From assembly GCF_001644575.1 (NCBI RefSeq), contig NZ_CP015596.1, positions 3,906,001 to 3,970,000 of the forward strand: DNA of 64,000 bases, read 5' to 3'. Below the pieces are notes generated by a model that did not search any database, was not told the origin of the DNA, and saw only the letters and a list, made by a program, of their open reading frames with translations. Shown here piece after piece: positions 44,878-53,816 of this stretch. How positions within the stretch are numbered: the stretch's first letter is position 1; every line of letters starts with the position of its first letter. The translations under genes and the position numbers were made by a program. This stretch comes from Mycobacterium adipatum (GTDB lineage Bacteria; Actinomycetota; Actinomycetes; Mycobacteriales; Mycobacteriaceae).

Positions 44878-46947
44878 TCAGTCCGCCCGGACGAATCCGT
44901 TCGTCCGGGCGAATTCCTCACTGGCGAACCAGATCTCGGCCTCGGTGTCGCGGTAGCCCGGGCTCCCCGGAGCCCAGTACAAACCGGTCTTGGTGTCCGC
45001 CTTGATCGGGTAGCCCTCCGGCGCCCGGTAGCGGTCACCGGTGGCCAGCCGCATCGAGGTCCATCCGGCGTCCTCGGGCTCGTCGTCCTGTATCGCGGCG
45101 TGACGCCCACTCGGGAAATCCGGTTCGTACGCGGTCTGCGGCGGCGCGATCACCGCGGTGGGTGACTCGATCCGCGTCGGCGCGGTGTCCACGGCGTCCG
45201 GGTCGTCGTCGAAACTCAGCACCGCATCCTGCTCGGCGTCGAGCTCTTCGAGATCGTCGGCGTCGACATCGCGCTCCGCGGCGGGTTCGCCGTCGTGGTC
45301 GTCGGCGTCGTATCCGTCGCCGTCGTATCCGTCGCCGTCGTACTCGTCGCTGTCGTACTCGTCGGCGTAGTCGTCACCGCTGTAGTCGTCACCGTCCTCG
45401 GTGCCGGATTCGGCCGGCGGCGCCGACGCCCACGGGCTCTGCGGGGTGTAGGGAGCCGGTTCCGGGCGGCTGGGGTACCCGGATTCGTAGCGGTCCCCGT
45501 ATCCGCCGCTGTAGCCGCGTTCGTAGGGATCCTCACCGTCGTGGTGACCGTCGTCGAAGTGGCCGTCACCGAAGTGGTCACCGTCGCGGGGACGGCGGTT
45601 ACGCAGGACCGCGACGCCGATCAGCGCGAGCACACCGAGCAGCGGGATCAGGCCGAGCAGCCACCACCAGGAGAACCAGCTGGCGCCCTTGCCGGAATCG
45701 CCGTCGGCCTGCGGCCCGTCCGCCGGGGCCTGCGGCGCGTCCGCGCCCGGCACCTCGAGTCCGGCGAGCTGAGACTGCAGACCGGCGGGCTCGGTGCTGA
45801 ACTTCTTGGCCGCCCGGTCCCACGAGATCGAACCACCGTTGAACTGCTGGCTGACGATATCGCCGTTCTCGGTCTGGTCGGCCTTCGGCGCCCCGAGCTC
45901 ACCGGTGGCGCCACCCAGCTTCTGCCATGCGGCGTTCATCGCGCCACGCACGATGACGGCGCCGAAATCGGGTGTCCAGAAGATGACGGGCTGGTCCTCC
46001 GCGGCGAACTCGACCACCCGACTCTGCGGGGTCAGTCCGCCATCGGCCTCGCTGGTGGTGGGGAACCCCAGATCGCCGGTCGGCCCGCCGACACTCTCGT
46101 ACTTGGCCAGCACCTGTCCGGTGACCACGTTGGCGCCGGTGTCGGGGCTGTAGAAGATCTTGCCGCCGGCGTAGTTCTGCCCCACGCCGTCGGCGCCGAT
46201 CGCGTACTGCGCGCCCTCCTCGGCGCCCAGCGGCCCGAGTGCGCCGCCGGCGGCACGGCGGGCGGCGGCGATGGCAGAGGTGGCGTCCGAGGGGACCTCG
46301 ATGGCCCCGAGCTGACCTGCCAGCTCAGGCGGCACCGTGGTGAAGGCCTTGGTCTTGCGGTTCCACGAGATCTCACCGCCGGTGAACTTCTGGGTGACGA
46401 CATCGCCATTGGTGGTCTCATCCTCGCTGGGTACGCCGAGCGCTCCGGCCGAACCCCCGAGCGCATCCCAGGCCTGGTTGATGGCGCCGCGCACGACCCG
46501 CGCACCGGTGTCCGGCGTCCAGAAGATGACCGGCTTGTCCGGCGCGCTGAAGGTGGAGTTGCGACTGTTGGCCGCCCGGCCGGGGCCCTCGTCGATGGTC
46601 GGGAAGCCCAGGTCACTGTCGGCAGGACCGCCGAGCGACTCGTACTTCTCCAGGATCGCGCCGGAGACGATATGCGCGCCGGTATCGGGGGTGAAGAAGA
46701 TCTTGCCCGAGGCAAAGTTCTGCCCGAAACCGTCACCGGCCGGGTAGACGCCACCGTCCTTGGGGCCCAGCGGACCGGTCTCACCGCCGCCGGTCTCCCA
46801 GGCCGCGGTGATCGCCGCGTCGGCATCACTTTCCGGCGTGGCGACGGCCGGCGGCGCCATCAACACCGACGCGAACAATCCGGCGCTCACGAGCCCTACC
46901 GCAAGCCGCCCGGCAATCCTGCTAAGCCGGGATCGCTGCCTGGTCAT
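44878..46947 (-). CDS. LGFP-repeat envelope protein with membrane anchor and acidic tail
   Basis: 689 residues from ATG 46947, with GGAGGA just upstream. A signal peptide (1-37, cleavage near VATPESD) is followed by two copies of a ~180-residue LGFP unit (45-205, 225-390), each with LGFP-type motifs and a GKIFFTPDTGAHIV or similar turn. A membrane segment lies at about 423-447 and a cytosolic, very acidic, Asp/Gly/Tyr-rich tail at 450-640 (DEYDGDGYDGDGYDADD). The C-terminus ends in EGYPIKADTKTGLYWAPGSP with IWFASEEFARTNGF, like the sunset module of actinobacterial proteins. LGFP repeats bind the cell wall of mycolata. Function of the whole protein is unknown. Confidence 0.85.
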   Translation of the reverse strand: MTRQRSRLSRIAGRLAVGLVSAGLFASVLMAPPAVATPESDADAAITAAWETGGGETGPLGPKDGGVYPAGDGFGQNFASGKIFFTPDTGAHIVSGAILEKYESLGGPADSDLGFPTIDEGPGRAANSRNSTFSAPDKPVIFWTPDTGARVVRGAINQAWDALGGSAGALGVPSEDETTNGDVVTQKFTGGEISWNRKTKAFTTVPPELAGQLGAIEVPSDATSAIAAARRAAGGALGPLGAEEGAQYAIGADGVGQNYAGGKIFYSPDTGANVVTGQVLAKYESVGGPTGDLGFPTTSEADGGLTPQSRVVEFAAEDQPVIFWTPDFGAVIVRGAMNAAWQKLGGATGELGAPKADQTENGDIVSQQFNGGSISWDRAAKKFSTEPAGLQSQLAGLEVPGADAPQAPADGPQADGDSGKGASWFSWWWLLGLIPLLGVLALIGVAVLRNRRPRDGDHFGDGHFDDGHHDGEDPYERGYSGGYGDRYESGYPSRPEPAPYTPQSPWASAPPAESGTEDGDDYSGDDYADEYDSDEYDGDGYDGDGYDADDHDGEPAAERDVDADDLEELDAEQDAVLSFDDDPDAVDTAPTRIESPTAVIAPPQTAYEPDFPSGRHAAIQDDEPEDAGWTSMRLATGDRYRAPEGYPIKADTKTGLYWAPGSPGYRDTEAEIWFASEEFARTNGFVRAD

Positions 46948-47062
46948 CGGTCCTCCCCGAAGTCGTGCAAAACCACACGAAAGTATCGCGTTCGTCAACT
47001 TTGCGTCAGCCGACCACGAAGTCGTGGGATATCGCCACCTGCGCGTTATGCGTGTCGGACCT

Positions 47063-48220
47063 TCACACCCCCAGGCCGCGGCCGATGATCTCCTTCATGA
47101 TCTCGGTGGTTCCGCCGTAGATCGTCTGGATCCTGGAGTCCAGGAATGCCCGCGCGATCGGGTATTCACGCATGTAGCCGTAGCCGCCGTGCAACTGCAG
47201 GCAGCGGTCCACCAAACGCACCTGCGCCTCGGTGCTGTACCACTTGGCCATCGCCGCCTGATCGACGGTGAGCTTGCGGTCCAGGTGCAACCGGATGAAC
47301 TCGTCGACCATGATGCGGATCGCGGTCGCCTCGGTGGCCAGTTCGGCCAGCACGAACCGGTTGTTCTGGAAGCTGCCGATCGGCTTGCCGAACGCCTTGC
47401 GCTCCTTGGTGTACTGCAGGGTCTGCTCGAGCGCGGACTCCATCGCCGCGGCGGCCATCACGGCGATGCTGATGCGTTCCTGGGGCAGGTTCTGCATCAG
47501 ATAGAGGAAGCCCATGCCCTCCTGGCCGAGCAGGTTCTCCACCGGAACCTGCACATCGGTGAAGGACAGTTCGGCGGTGTCCTGGGCATCGAGGCCGATC
47601 TTGTCGAGGTGGCGTCCCCGCTCGAAGCCCGCCATCCCGCGCTCGACCACCAGCAGGGAGAAGCCCTGCGCGCCCTTCTCCGGGTCGGTGCAGGCCACCA
47701 CGATCACCAGATCGGCGTGAATGCCGTTGGTGATGAACGTCTTGGACCCGTTGAGGATGTAGTGGTCGCCGTCGCGGACGGCGCGGGTCTTGATGCCCTG
47801 CAGATCGCTGCCGGTACCGGGTTCGGTCATTGCGATCGCCGTGATCACTTCGCCGCTGCAGAATCCGGGCAGCCAGCGCCGCTTCTGCTCCTCGGTGGCC
47901 AGTTCGATCAGGTACGGCGCGATGACATCGTTCTGCAGGGTGAAACCCAGTCCGCTGTGGTGGCCCGCGGCGGTCTCCTCGGTGATGACGACGTTGTAGC
48001 GGAAGTCCGGGTTGCCGCCGCCGCCGAACTCCTCCGGAACGGCCATGCCCAGAAAGCCCTGCTTACCGGCTTCACGCCAGACCTCGCGGTCGACGATCTT
48101 GGCCTTCTCCCACTCCTCCCGGAACGGTGCCGCATGGCGCTCCAGGAAGGCGCGGTAGGACTCGCGGAACAGATCGTGCTCGGGCTCGAACAGGGTGCGG
48201 TCGTATTTGACGACGCCCAT
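47063..48220 (-). CDS. fadE20: Acyl-CoA dehydrogenase FadE20
   Basis: 385 residues from ATG 48220 (AGGT ribosome site 7 nt upstream). FAD-dependent acyl-CoA dehydrogenase: AIAMTEPGTGSDLQGIKTRA and GSKTFITNGIHADLVIVVA for substrate and FAD contacts, ERKAFGKPIGSFQNNRF, and the C-terminal YGGTTEIMKEIIGRGLG. A catalytic glutamate is expected in the LHGGYGYMREYPIARAFLD region. Beta-oxidation of fatty or branched acyl-CoA. Divergent from the Mo oxidoreductase across a perfect TetR-type operator. Confidence 0.92.
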   Translation of the reverse strand: MGVVKYDRTLFEPEHDLFRESYRAFLERHAAPFREEWEKAKIVDREVWREAGKQGFLGMAVPEEFGGGGNPDFRYNVVITEETAAGHHSGLGFTLQNDVIAPYLIELATEEQKRRWLPGFCSGEVITAIAMTEPGTGSDLQGIKTRAVRDGDHYILNGSKTFITNGIHADLVIVVACTDPEKGAQGFSLLVVERGMAGFERGRHLDKIGLDAQDTAELSFTDVQVPVENLLGQEGMGFLYLMQNLPQERISIAVMAAAAMESALEQTLQYTKERKAFGKPIGSFQNNRFVLAELATEATAIRIMVDEFIRLHLDRKLTVDQAAMAKWYSTEAQVRLVDRCLQLHGGYGYMREYPIARAFLDSRIQTIYGGTTEIMKEIIGRGLGV

Positions 48221-48266
48221 CGTGTGACCTCCGGTACTGGTATCAGGGTGCGTGGCGCCCAACATA

Positions 48267-48286
48267 TACCAACCAGATGGTTGGTA
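48267..48286. promoter_or_regulatory. Perfect TetR-type operator between fadE20 and the Mo-oxidoreductase gene
   Basis: TACCAACC-AGAT-GGTTGGTA, a perfect 8+8 palindrome. It overlaps the fadE20 promoter region (a minus-strand TATGTT at 48261-48266) and lies 31 bp before the oxidoreductase start. The regulator is probably of the TetR family; the nearest TetR gene is at 50591-51160. Confidence 0.75.
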
Positions 48287-48317
48287 GAGCCGCCGGCCGG
48301 GGCTCTAGGATCGGTGC

Positions 48318-50594
48318 GTGTCGCGAGCCAGCCTGGCCCACTGGGGCGCTTTCACCGCCGAGGTCAGTGCCGGCGACCTCACGGCCGTGCGCCCGCACGC
48401 CGGTGACGACGACCCCTCGCCCCTGCTGGGCAACCTGCCCGGTTCCATCCGGCACCGCTCCCGGGTCGCGGGCCCGGCGATTCGGCGCGGTTGGCTGGAC
48501 AACGGGCCGGGGCCAAGTGTTCGTCGCGGCGATGACGAGTTCGTGGCGGTGTCCTGGGACGAACTGTCCGATCTGCTCGCCGGCGAACTACGACGGATCA
48601 TCGCCGAACACGGCAACGAGGCGATCTACGGCGGGTCGTACGGCTGGGCGAGCGCCGGCCGGTTCCATCACGCGCAGAGCCAGGTGCATCGCTTTCTCAA
48701 ACTCATCGGCGGCTACACCTCCTCGCGGCACTCCTACAGCCTCGGCGCGACCGGGGTGATCATGCCGCGGGTGGTGGGCACTCATGACGATCTGTTCAAA
48801 CGCTCCACGCAGTGGGAGGTGATCGTCGAACACACCGATCTGCTGGTGGCCTTCGGCGGTCTGGCGCTGAAGAACACCGGGATCAACCACGGTGGCACCA
48901 CCGCACATCCGGCACGCGACGCGCTGCGCCGGTTCCGGGAGCGGGGCGGGCGCATCGTGTCGTTCTCCCCGCTGCGCGACGATGTCGACGGCGACCACGA
49001 ATGGCACGCCCCACGACCCGGCACCGATGTGGCCGTCATGCTCGCGCTGGCCCATGTGCTGGCCACCGAGGACCTCGCCGATCGCGCGTTCCTGGACACC
49101 TACTGTGTCGGGTACGACCGTTTCGAGCGGTACCTGCTCGGCACCGACGACGGCGTGCCGAAGTCGCCGGCCTGGGCCGCGACGATCAGCGGGCTGGCGG
49201 GAGAGGACATCACCGCGCTGGCCCGCCGGATGGCCGCGGGCCGCACCCTGGTGACCATCAGCTGGTCGCTGCAACGCATCCGCCACGGCGAGCAGGCGCC
49301 GTGGATGGGCCTGACGCTGGCCGCCATGCTCGGCCAGATCGGCTTGCCCGGAGGCGGTTTCGGGCACGGCTACGGATCGATGAACGAACCGGGGCTGGCA
49401 CCGCTGCGCTTCCCGTTGCCGGTGCTGCCGCAGGGCCACAATCCGGTCTCGACGTTCATTCCGGTGGCCGCCGTCAGCGATATGCTGCTGCACCCCGGCC
49501 GGGAGTACGACTACAACGGCCGGCGCCAGACGTTCCCGGATATCCGCCTGGTCTACTGGGCCGGGGGAAATCCGTTCCACCACCACCAGAACATCGGCCG
49601 GTTACGCCGCGCGCTGGCCCGGCCGGACACCGTCGTCGTGCACGACCCGTACTGGACGGCGATGGCCAAGCACGCCGATATCGTGGTTCCCTCCACCACC
49701 GCCTATGAACGCGACGACTACTCCGGCTCCCGCAATGACCCGATGCTGATGGCGATGCCGGCACTGGTCGAGCCCTACGCACAGGCGCGCGACGACTACA
49801 CCACCTTCGCCGAACTCGCGCGGCGCTTCGGCGTCGCCGACGAGTTCACCGAGGGCCGCACCGCCCGGCAATGGCTGGCGCACCTGTATGCCACGTGGTC
49901 GGCCGGTGTGGACTTCGATGCGCCGTCCTTCGACCAATTCTGGGCCGACGGGCAGCTACGGCTGCCGACCGAGCCCGGGCTGACCCTGCTGGCCGATTTC
50001 CGCGCCGACCCGCACACCAACCGGCTGAACACTCCGAGCGGCCGCATCGAGATCTTCTCCGCCGAGATCGACAGCTTCGGGTACGACGATTGCCTGGGCC
50101 ACCCGGCCTGGTTCGAGCCCACCGAGTGGCTGGGCGGTGAGCGCGCGCGGACCTACCCGCTGCACCTGATCGCCAACCAGCCCGCCAGCCGGCTGCACGG
50201 CCAGCTCGACGGTGGCGCCACCAGCCAGCAGTCGAAAGTACAAGGCCGCGAACCCATCCGGATCCATCCGGCGGACGCGGCCGACCGTGGCCTGGCCGAC
50301 GGGGACGTGGCGCGGGTGTTCAACGACCGCGGCGCCTGCCTGGCCGGCGTGGTGATCGACGACCGGCTGCGCCCGCGGGTGGTGCAGTTGTCCACCGGCG
50401 CCTGGTTCGATCCGCTCGAGCCGGGCGACCCGGATTCGCTGTGCGTGCACGGCAACCCGAATGTGCTGACCGACGACATCGGCACCTCGGCGCTGGCCCG
50501 TGGCTGCACCGGCGCCCATGTGCTGGTGCAGCTGGAGAAGTTCACCCAACACCTGCCACCGGTGCGGGCGCATGAGCCGCCGGTGATCCGCTAA
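48318..50594 (+). CDS. Molybdopterin oxidoreductase, BisC/TorA-like
   Basis: 758 residues from GTG 48318. DMSO-reductase family: GGSYGWASAGRFHHAQSQ and SYSLGATGVIMPRVVGT, where the serine in SYSLGAT is the probable molybdenum ligand, plus the late GRIEIFSAEI and AGVVIDDRLRPRVVQLSTGAW. No N-terminal Cys cluster for [4Fe-4S] is seen and there is no Tat signal, so it is a cytosolic BisC-type enzyme (biotin or methionine sulfoxide reductase). Substrate uncertain. It converges with the TetR gene by 4 bp. Confidence 0.9.
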   Translation: MSRASLAHWGAFTAEVSAGDLTAVRPHAGDDDPSPLLGNLPGSIRHRSRVAGPAIRRGWLDNGPGPSVRRGDDEFVAVSWDELSDLLAGELRRIIAEHGNEAIYGGSYGWASAGRFHHAQSQVHRFLKLIGGYTSSRHSYSLGATGVIMPRVVGTHDDLFKRSTQWEVIVEHTDLLVAFGGLALKNTGINHGGTTAHPARDALRRFRERGGRIVSFSPLRDDVDGDHEWHAPRPGTDVAVMLALAHVLATEDLADRAFLDTYCVGYDRFERYLLGTDDGVPKSPAWAATISGLAGEDITALARRMAAGRTLVTISWSLQRIRHGEQAPWMGLTLAAMLGQIGLPGGGFGHGYGSMNEPGLAPLRFPLPVLPQGHNPVSTFIPVAAVSDMLLHPGREYDYNGRRQTFPDIRLVYWAGGNPFHHHQNIGRLRRALARPDTVVVHDPYWTAMAKHADIVVPSTTAYERDDYSGSRNDPMLMAMPALVEPYAQARDDYTTFAELARRFGVADEFTEGRTARQWLAHLYATWSAGVDFDAPSFDQFWADGQLRLPTEPGLTLLADFRADPHTNRLNTPSGRIEIFSAEIDSFGYDDCLGHPAWFEPTEWLGGERARTYPLHLIANQPASRLHGQLDGGATSQQSKVQGREPIRIHPADAADRGLADGDVARVFNDRGACLAGVVIDDRLRPRVVQLSTGAWFDPLEPGDPDSLCVHGNPNVLTDDIGTSALARGCTGAHVLVQLEKFTQHLPPVRAHEPPVIR

Positions 50595-51160
50595 CCCGGG
50601 GACAATCGCGGTGCGACGAGGTCGACGAAGGCGTCGACGACCCGGTACGCGTCGGCGATCGGTTTGCCGTGCAGAAGCGCGCCGGAGAGCATGGTGTTGA
50701 CGATGCCCCACAGCATGATCGCGGTGTCCGCGGATTCCTGGTCGCCCAGTGAGGCGAAATCCGCGGACAGGGCCCGCAGGGCGATCGCGGCGAAGTCCTC
50801 CATCAGGGCGGCCGCATTGGCATCGGCGGTGTTCTGCAACAGCATGCAGACCTTGAAGAAGCCGGGACGACGCTCGAAGGTGGCGATGATGCCGCGGACC
50901 TTCTCCCGCACCCGCCGCTCCGCCGGGCCGGTGTCGGCGACTGCGGGCGCGAATACTGGCTGCGCCCAGTCCATCAGCACCGCGGCGTAGACATGCTCCT
51001 TGGAGCTGAAGTAGCGGTACAGCGTGCCCAACGCGACATCGGCCGCGTCGGCGACATCACGCATCTGGATGTGGTCGTAGTCCTGCGCCTTCAGCAGAGC
51101 CTGCGCGGCGGCCACGATCTGCGACCGGCGGGCCTGTTTGTAGCCGGGCATGTCGGTCAT
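50591..51160 (-). CDS. TetR-family regulator of the Ltp-FadE operon
   Basis: 189 residues. TetR N-terminus with HTH (about 26-47: MRDVADAADVALGTLYRYFS) and a ligand-binding C-terminal domain of the usual length. It is the last gene of the Ltp-DUF35-FadE-TetR operon, 7 nt after the dehydrogenase gene, so it may regulate its own operon through the operator at 55058-55072, and perhaps fadE20. Ligand is likely an acyl-CoA. Overlaps the convergent oxidoreductase stop by 4 bp. Confidence 0.9.
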   Translation of the reverse strand: MTDMPGYKQARRSQIVAAAQALLKAQDYDHIQMRDVADAADVALGTLYRYFSSKEHVYAAVLMDWAQPVFAPAVADTGPAERRVREKVRGIIATFERRPGFFKVCMLLQNTADANAAALMEDFAAIALRALSADFASLGDQESADTAIMLWGIVNTMLSGALLHGKPIADAYRVVDAFVDLVAPRLSPG

Positions 51161-51167
51161 GGCGGCC

Positions 51168-53387
51168 TCAATTCCTCGGCAGCCCGAGGATCATCGTCGC
51201 GATGATGTTCAGCTGGATCTCGATGGTGCCGCCGCCGATGACCTCGGCGGGCATCATCAGGCTCTGCCCCACGGCCGGCTGCTCGCCGCCGCCGACCATG
51301 GCCGCGCGCCCGCTGAAGACCAGCGCGTCGGCGGTCACCCGGCGCACCAGCAGCGCGGTGCCGACCTTCCCGACGCTGCTCGCCGGGCCCGGGCCGTGCC
51401 CGGCGAGCCGGCCCAGGGTGTCGCGCACCGCCAGTGCGCCGATGGCATTGGTCGCCGCCCGGACCTCCCCCAGCGCCCGGCGCACCGTCACATCCGCCGC
51501 GCCGGCCCGGCGGGCCAGGGCGCGCAGCTCGCTTTCCTTGTCCAGCTTCACGTAGGCGCCGATCGCCACCCGTTCATTGGCCATCGTGGCCAGTGCGTGG
51601 GACCAGCCCGCGGTGGGTTCGCCCACCAGCATCTCGTCGGGAACGAAAACGTCGTCGAAGAAGACCTCGTTGAAGTGTTCGTCTCCGCTGGCGGTGCGCA
51701 GCGGTCGGACCCGGATTCCCGGGGTGCTCATGTCGACGAGGAAGTACCCGATACCCTTGTGTTTCTTGGCTTCCGGATCGGTACGCGCCAGCAGGGCACC
51801 CCAGTCGGCACGCTGCGCCGAGGATGTCCATACCTTCTGGCCCTGAATCACCCATCCGCCATCCACTTTGGTCGCCCTGGTCGACAGCGCGGCCAGATCC
51901 GATCCGGCACCGGGTTCGGAGAACAGCTGACACCAACCGATCTCGCCACGCATCGTGGGCACCGCGAACCGCTCGCGCTGGGCGTCGGAGCCCGCGGTGA
52001 GCACCGTGGGCAGGATCCACTGCGCAATGCCCAGCGACGGCCGCACCAGGTGGGGTCGCTTGTCGTATTCCTCGTCGATGATCAACTGCTGCGCCGGTGA
52101 GGCATCCAGACCCCACGGTGCGGGCAGATACGGCACGACCAGGCCGGCATCGGCCAGCGCGGTGCGCTGCGGGCCGGTCCAGTACTCCGCATATTCGGGG
52201 TTCTGCCGACCGGGCCTCTCGTTGCGCAACGCCGCCGCGGCGTCGAGTGCCGCCGCGACACCGGCGCGGAAATCCGGCTCGACCGCGGTGAGCTCGATGG
52301 TGAAGTCTCGCCCGGGTAGGTCCGGATCACCAAGGGCGCGTGCCCAATCCGTCACCGGTCCGATGGCGGCGGCCAGGCTGATGGCACGTTTCCAGTACAG
52401 GTGCAGGTCATGCTCCCAGGTATAGCCGATCGCGCCGAACATGGTGAGCGCATCGACCACCAGTTCGGGCAGCCCACCGATGGCGGTAACCGCGGCGCCG
52501 GCGGCCGCGATGTGGTGCTGGACGGCCGACTGGCCCGCGCCGCGTACCGCATCCCACGCCGAGGCCGCGGCGAGTTCGCTGTTGATGAACAGCATGGCCG
52601 CCTTGTGCTGCAGGGCCTGGAACGTGCCGATCGGGCGGCCGAACTGCTCGCGCACCTTCAGGTAGGCGACGACATTGTCCACGCACCAACGCGCGATGCC
52701 CGCGGCTTCGGCGGCGATGAGGCCGACCGCGATGCCCCGGGCGGTCCGCTCGTCGATACCGGGCAGCGGTTCGGCCGGCGCGCGGTCGCATTCCAGGGTG
52801 CCGACATCGCGGGTGAGGTCGGTCGGTGATTGCGCCTGCACCGTGACGCCCGGTGCGCTCGCGTCCAGGGCGAACCAGAGTGTCTCGCCGGCAGCGGTTT
52901 TGGCGCCGACCACCAGCTGCTGCGCGGAACTCAGGCCGAGTTGCGGGCCGGCAGAGCCGCTCAGTTCCCAGCCCTGGGCACCGGCGCCGGCCCGGATCTC
53001 CCCGTCCCCGGGTAGCAGCAACGCCGCCGTGCGGCCGTCGGCGATACCGGCCAGCAGGGCACGGGTGCCGGGCCGGTCGGTGTCCGCGGTGGCCACCACC
53101 GCACCGGCGATGACGGTGGGCAACAGCGGGCCCGGTAGCAGTCCGTAACCGGCCGCGTCGATGACGCAGGCGGCGTCGGCCAGCGTGCCGCCCTGCCCGC
53201 CGAACTCCTCGGGCAGGTGCACCGCATGCAGACCCTGGTTCACCAGGGCCGGCCAGAAGTCGGGCCGGTGCCCGGCCGCGATCGCGTCGAATTGTGATCT
53301 GGTCAGTTCCAGTCCCCCGTGCCGGCGGGCGAACCCGGCCATGGTGTCGGTGAGCTGGACCTGTTCATCGGTGAGTGCCACGACCAC
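51168..53387 (-). CDS. Fused double acyl-CoA dehydrogenase (FadE)
   Basis: 739 residues from GTG 53387 with AGGAGG 5 nt upstream. Two acyl-CoA dehydrogenase modules are fused: about 1-360 (LPEEFGGQGGTLADAACV, REQFGRPIGTFQALQHKAAM) and about 375-739 (QLFSEPGAGSDLAALSTRA, GQKVWTSSAQRADWGALLAR, and the end GGGTIEIQLNIIATMILGLP). The first module has lost the middle FAD motif, which is complete only in the second, as expected for a fused form of the alpha2beta2 FadE type. Probably acts on bulky acyl-CoA such as a sterol side-chain intermediate; this is inferred from the Ltp neighbour. Confidence 0.9.
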   Translation of the reverse strand: MVVALTDEQVQLTDTMAGFARRHGGLELTRSQFDAIAAGHRPDFWPALVNQGLHAVHLPEEFGGQGGTLADAACVIDAAGYGLLPGPLLPTVIAGAVVATADTDRPGTRALLAGIADGRTAALLLPGDGEIRAGAGAQGWELSGSAGPQLGLSSAQQLVVGAKTAAGETLWFALDASAPGVTVQAQSPTDLTRDVGTLECDRAPAEPLPGIDERTARGIAVGLIAAEAAGIARWCVDNVVAYLKVREQFGRPIGTFQALQHKAAMLFINSELAAASAWDAVRGAGQSAVQHHIAAAGAAVTAIGGLPELVVDALTMFGAIGYTWEHDLHLYWKRAISLAAAIGPVTDWARALGDPDLPGRDFTIELTAVEPDFRAGVAAALDAAAALRNERPGRQNPEYAEYWTGPQRTALADAGLVVPYLPAPWGLDASPAQQLIIDEEYDKRPHLVRPSLGIAQWILPTVLTAGSDAQRERFAVPTMRGEIGWCQLFSEPGAGSDLAALSTRATKVDGGWVIQGQKVWTSSAQRADWGALLARTDPEAKKHKGIGYFLVDMSTPGIRVRPLRTASGDEHFNEVFFDDVFVPDEMLVGEPTAGWSHALATMANERVAIGAYVKLDKESELRALARRAGAADVTVRRALGEVRAATNAIGALAVRDTLGRLAGHGPGPASSVGKVGTALLVRRVTADALVFSGRAAMVGGGEQPAVGQSLMMPAEVIGGGTIEIQLNIIATMILGLPRN

Positions 53388-53396
53388 GAGAGCCTC

Positions 53397-53813
53397 CTAG
53401 TGCGCCGCGGTGTAGCGCAGCAGGGTGATGTCGGCGGCGGGGTGATCGACGAAGACCCGAGAGACCGCCATGCCGATGCGAAGGTGCGCGGGATCGACGC
53501 CGACGAGTTCGGTGGCCAGCCGCGGGCCTTCGTCCCATTGCACGACGGCGAGCAGATGCGGTACCGCGTCGGCGAATTGCGGCGCGACCGGTCGTTGCGC
53601 GACGGCGAAGCTGACGAGCGTGCCCATACCGGAGATCTGGCGCCACTGCAGATCATCGGCGAGGGTGCCGGGTGCGAGCACGCGCGGATAGAACACGTAG
53701 GCGTCCAGCGATGGCGAGAACTGGATCCAGATCTCGTGCCGGCGCAGGCCGTCCCAGAACGGGGCCGACGTCGGGGTGGGTAGCGGCAGTGGGCGCGCCA
53801 GTGCGTCATTCAC
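53397..53813 (-). CDS. DUF35-type OB-fold protein without its zinc ribbon cysteines
   Basis: 138 residues from GTG 53813. The OB fold (about 45-125) is like the partner of lipid-transfer thiolases (LVSFAVAQRPVAPQFADAVP). In normal DUF35 proteins the N-terminal ribbon has two CxxC pairs, but here the region reads IWIQFSPSLDAYVFYPRVL, with no cysteine, so zinc is lost. Sits 3 nt after the Ltp gene and 10 nt before the dehydrogenase, and probably forms a complex with Ltp. Confidence 0.8.
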   Translation of the reverse strand: MNDALARPLPLPTPTSAPFWDGLRRHEIWIQFSPSLDAYVFYPRVLAPGTLADDLQWRQISGMGTLVSFAVAQRPVAPQFADAVPHLLAVVQWDEGPRLATELVGVDPAHLRIGMAVSRVFVDHPAADITLLRYTAAH

Positions 53814-53816
53814 GAT

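Noticed and set aside
47014..47027. CCACGA-AG-TCGTGG palindrome after fadE20 as a terminator
   Set aside because: A 2-nt loop is too short for a stable RNA hairpin and there is no T run.
45295..47088. 597-codon plus-strand frame across the LGFP protein gene
   Set aside because: Val-rich runs mirror the Asp-Gly repeats of the real gene on the other strand.
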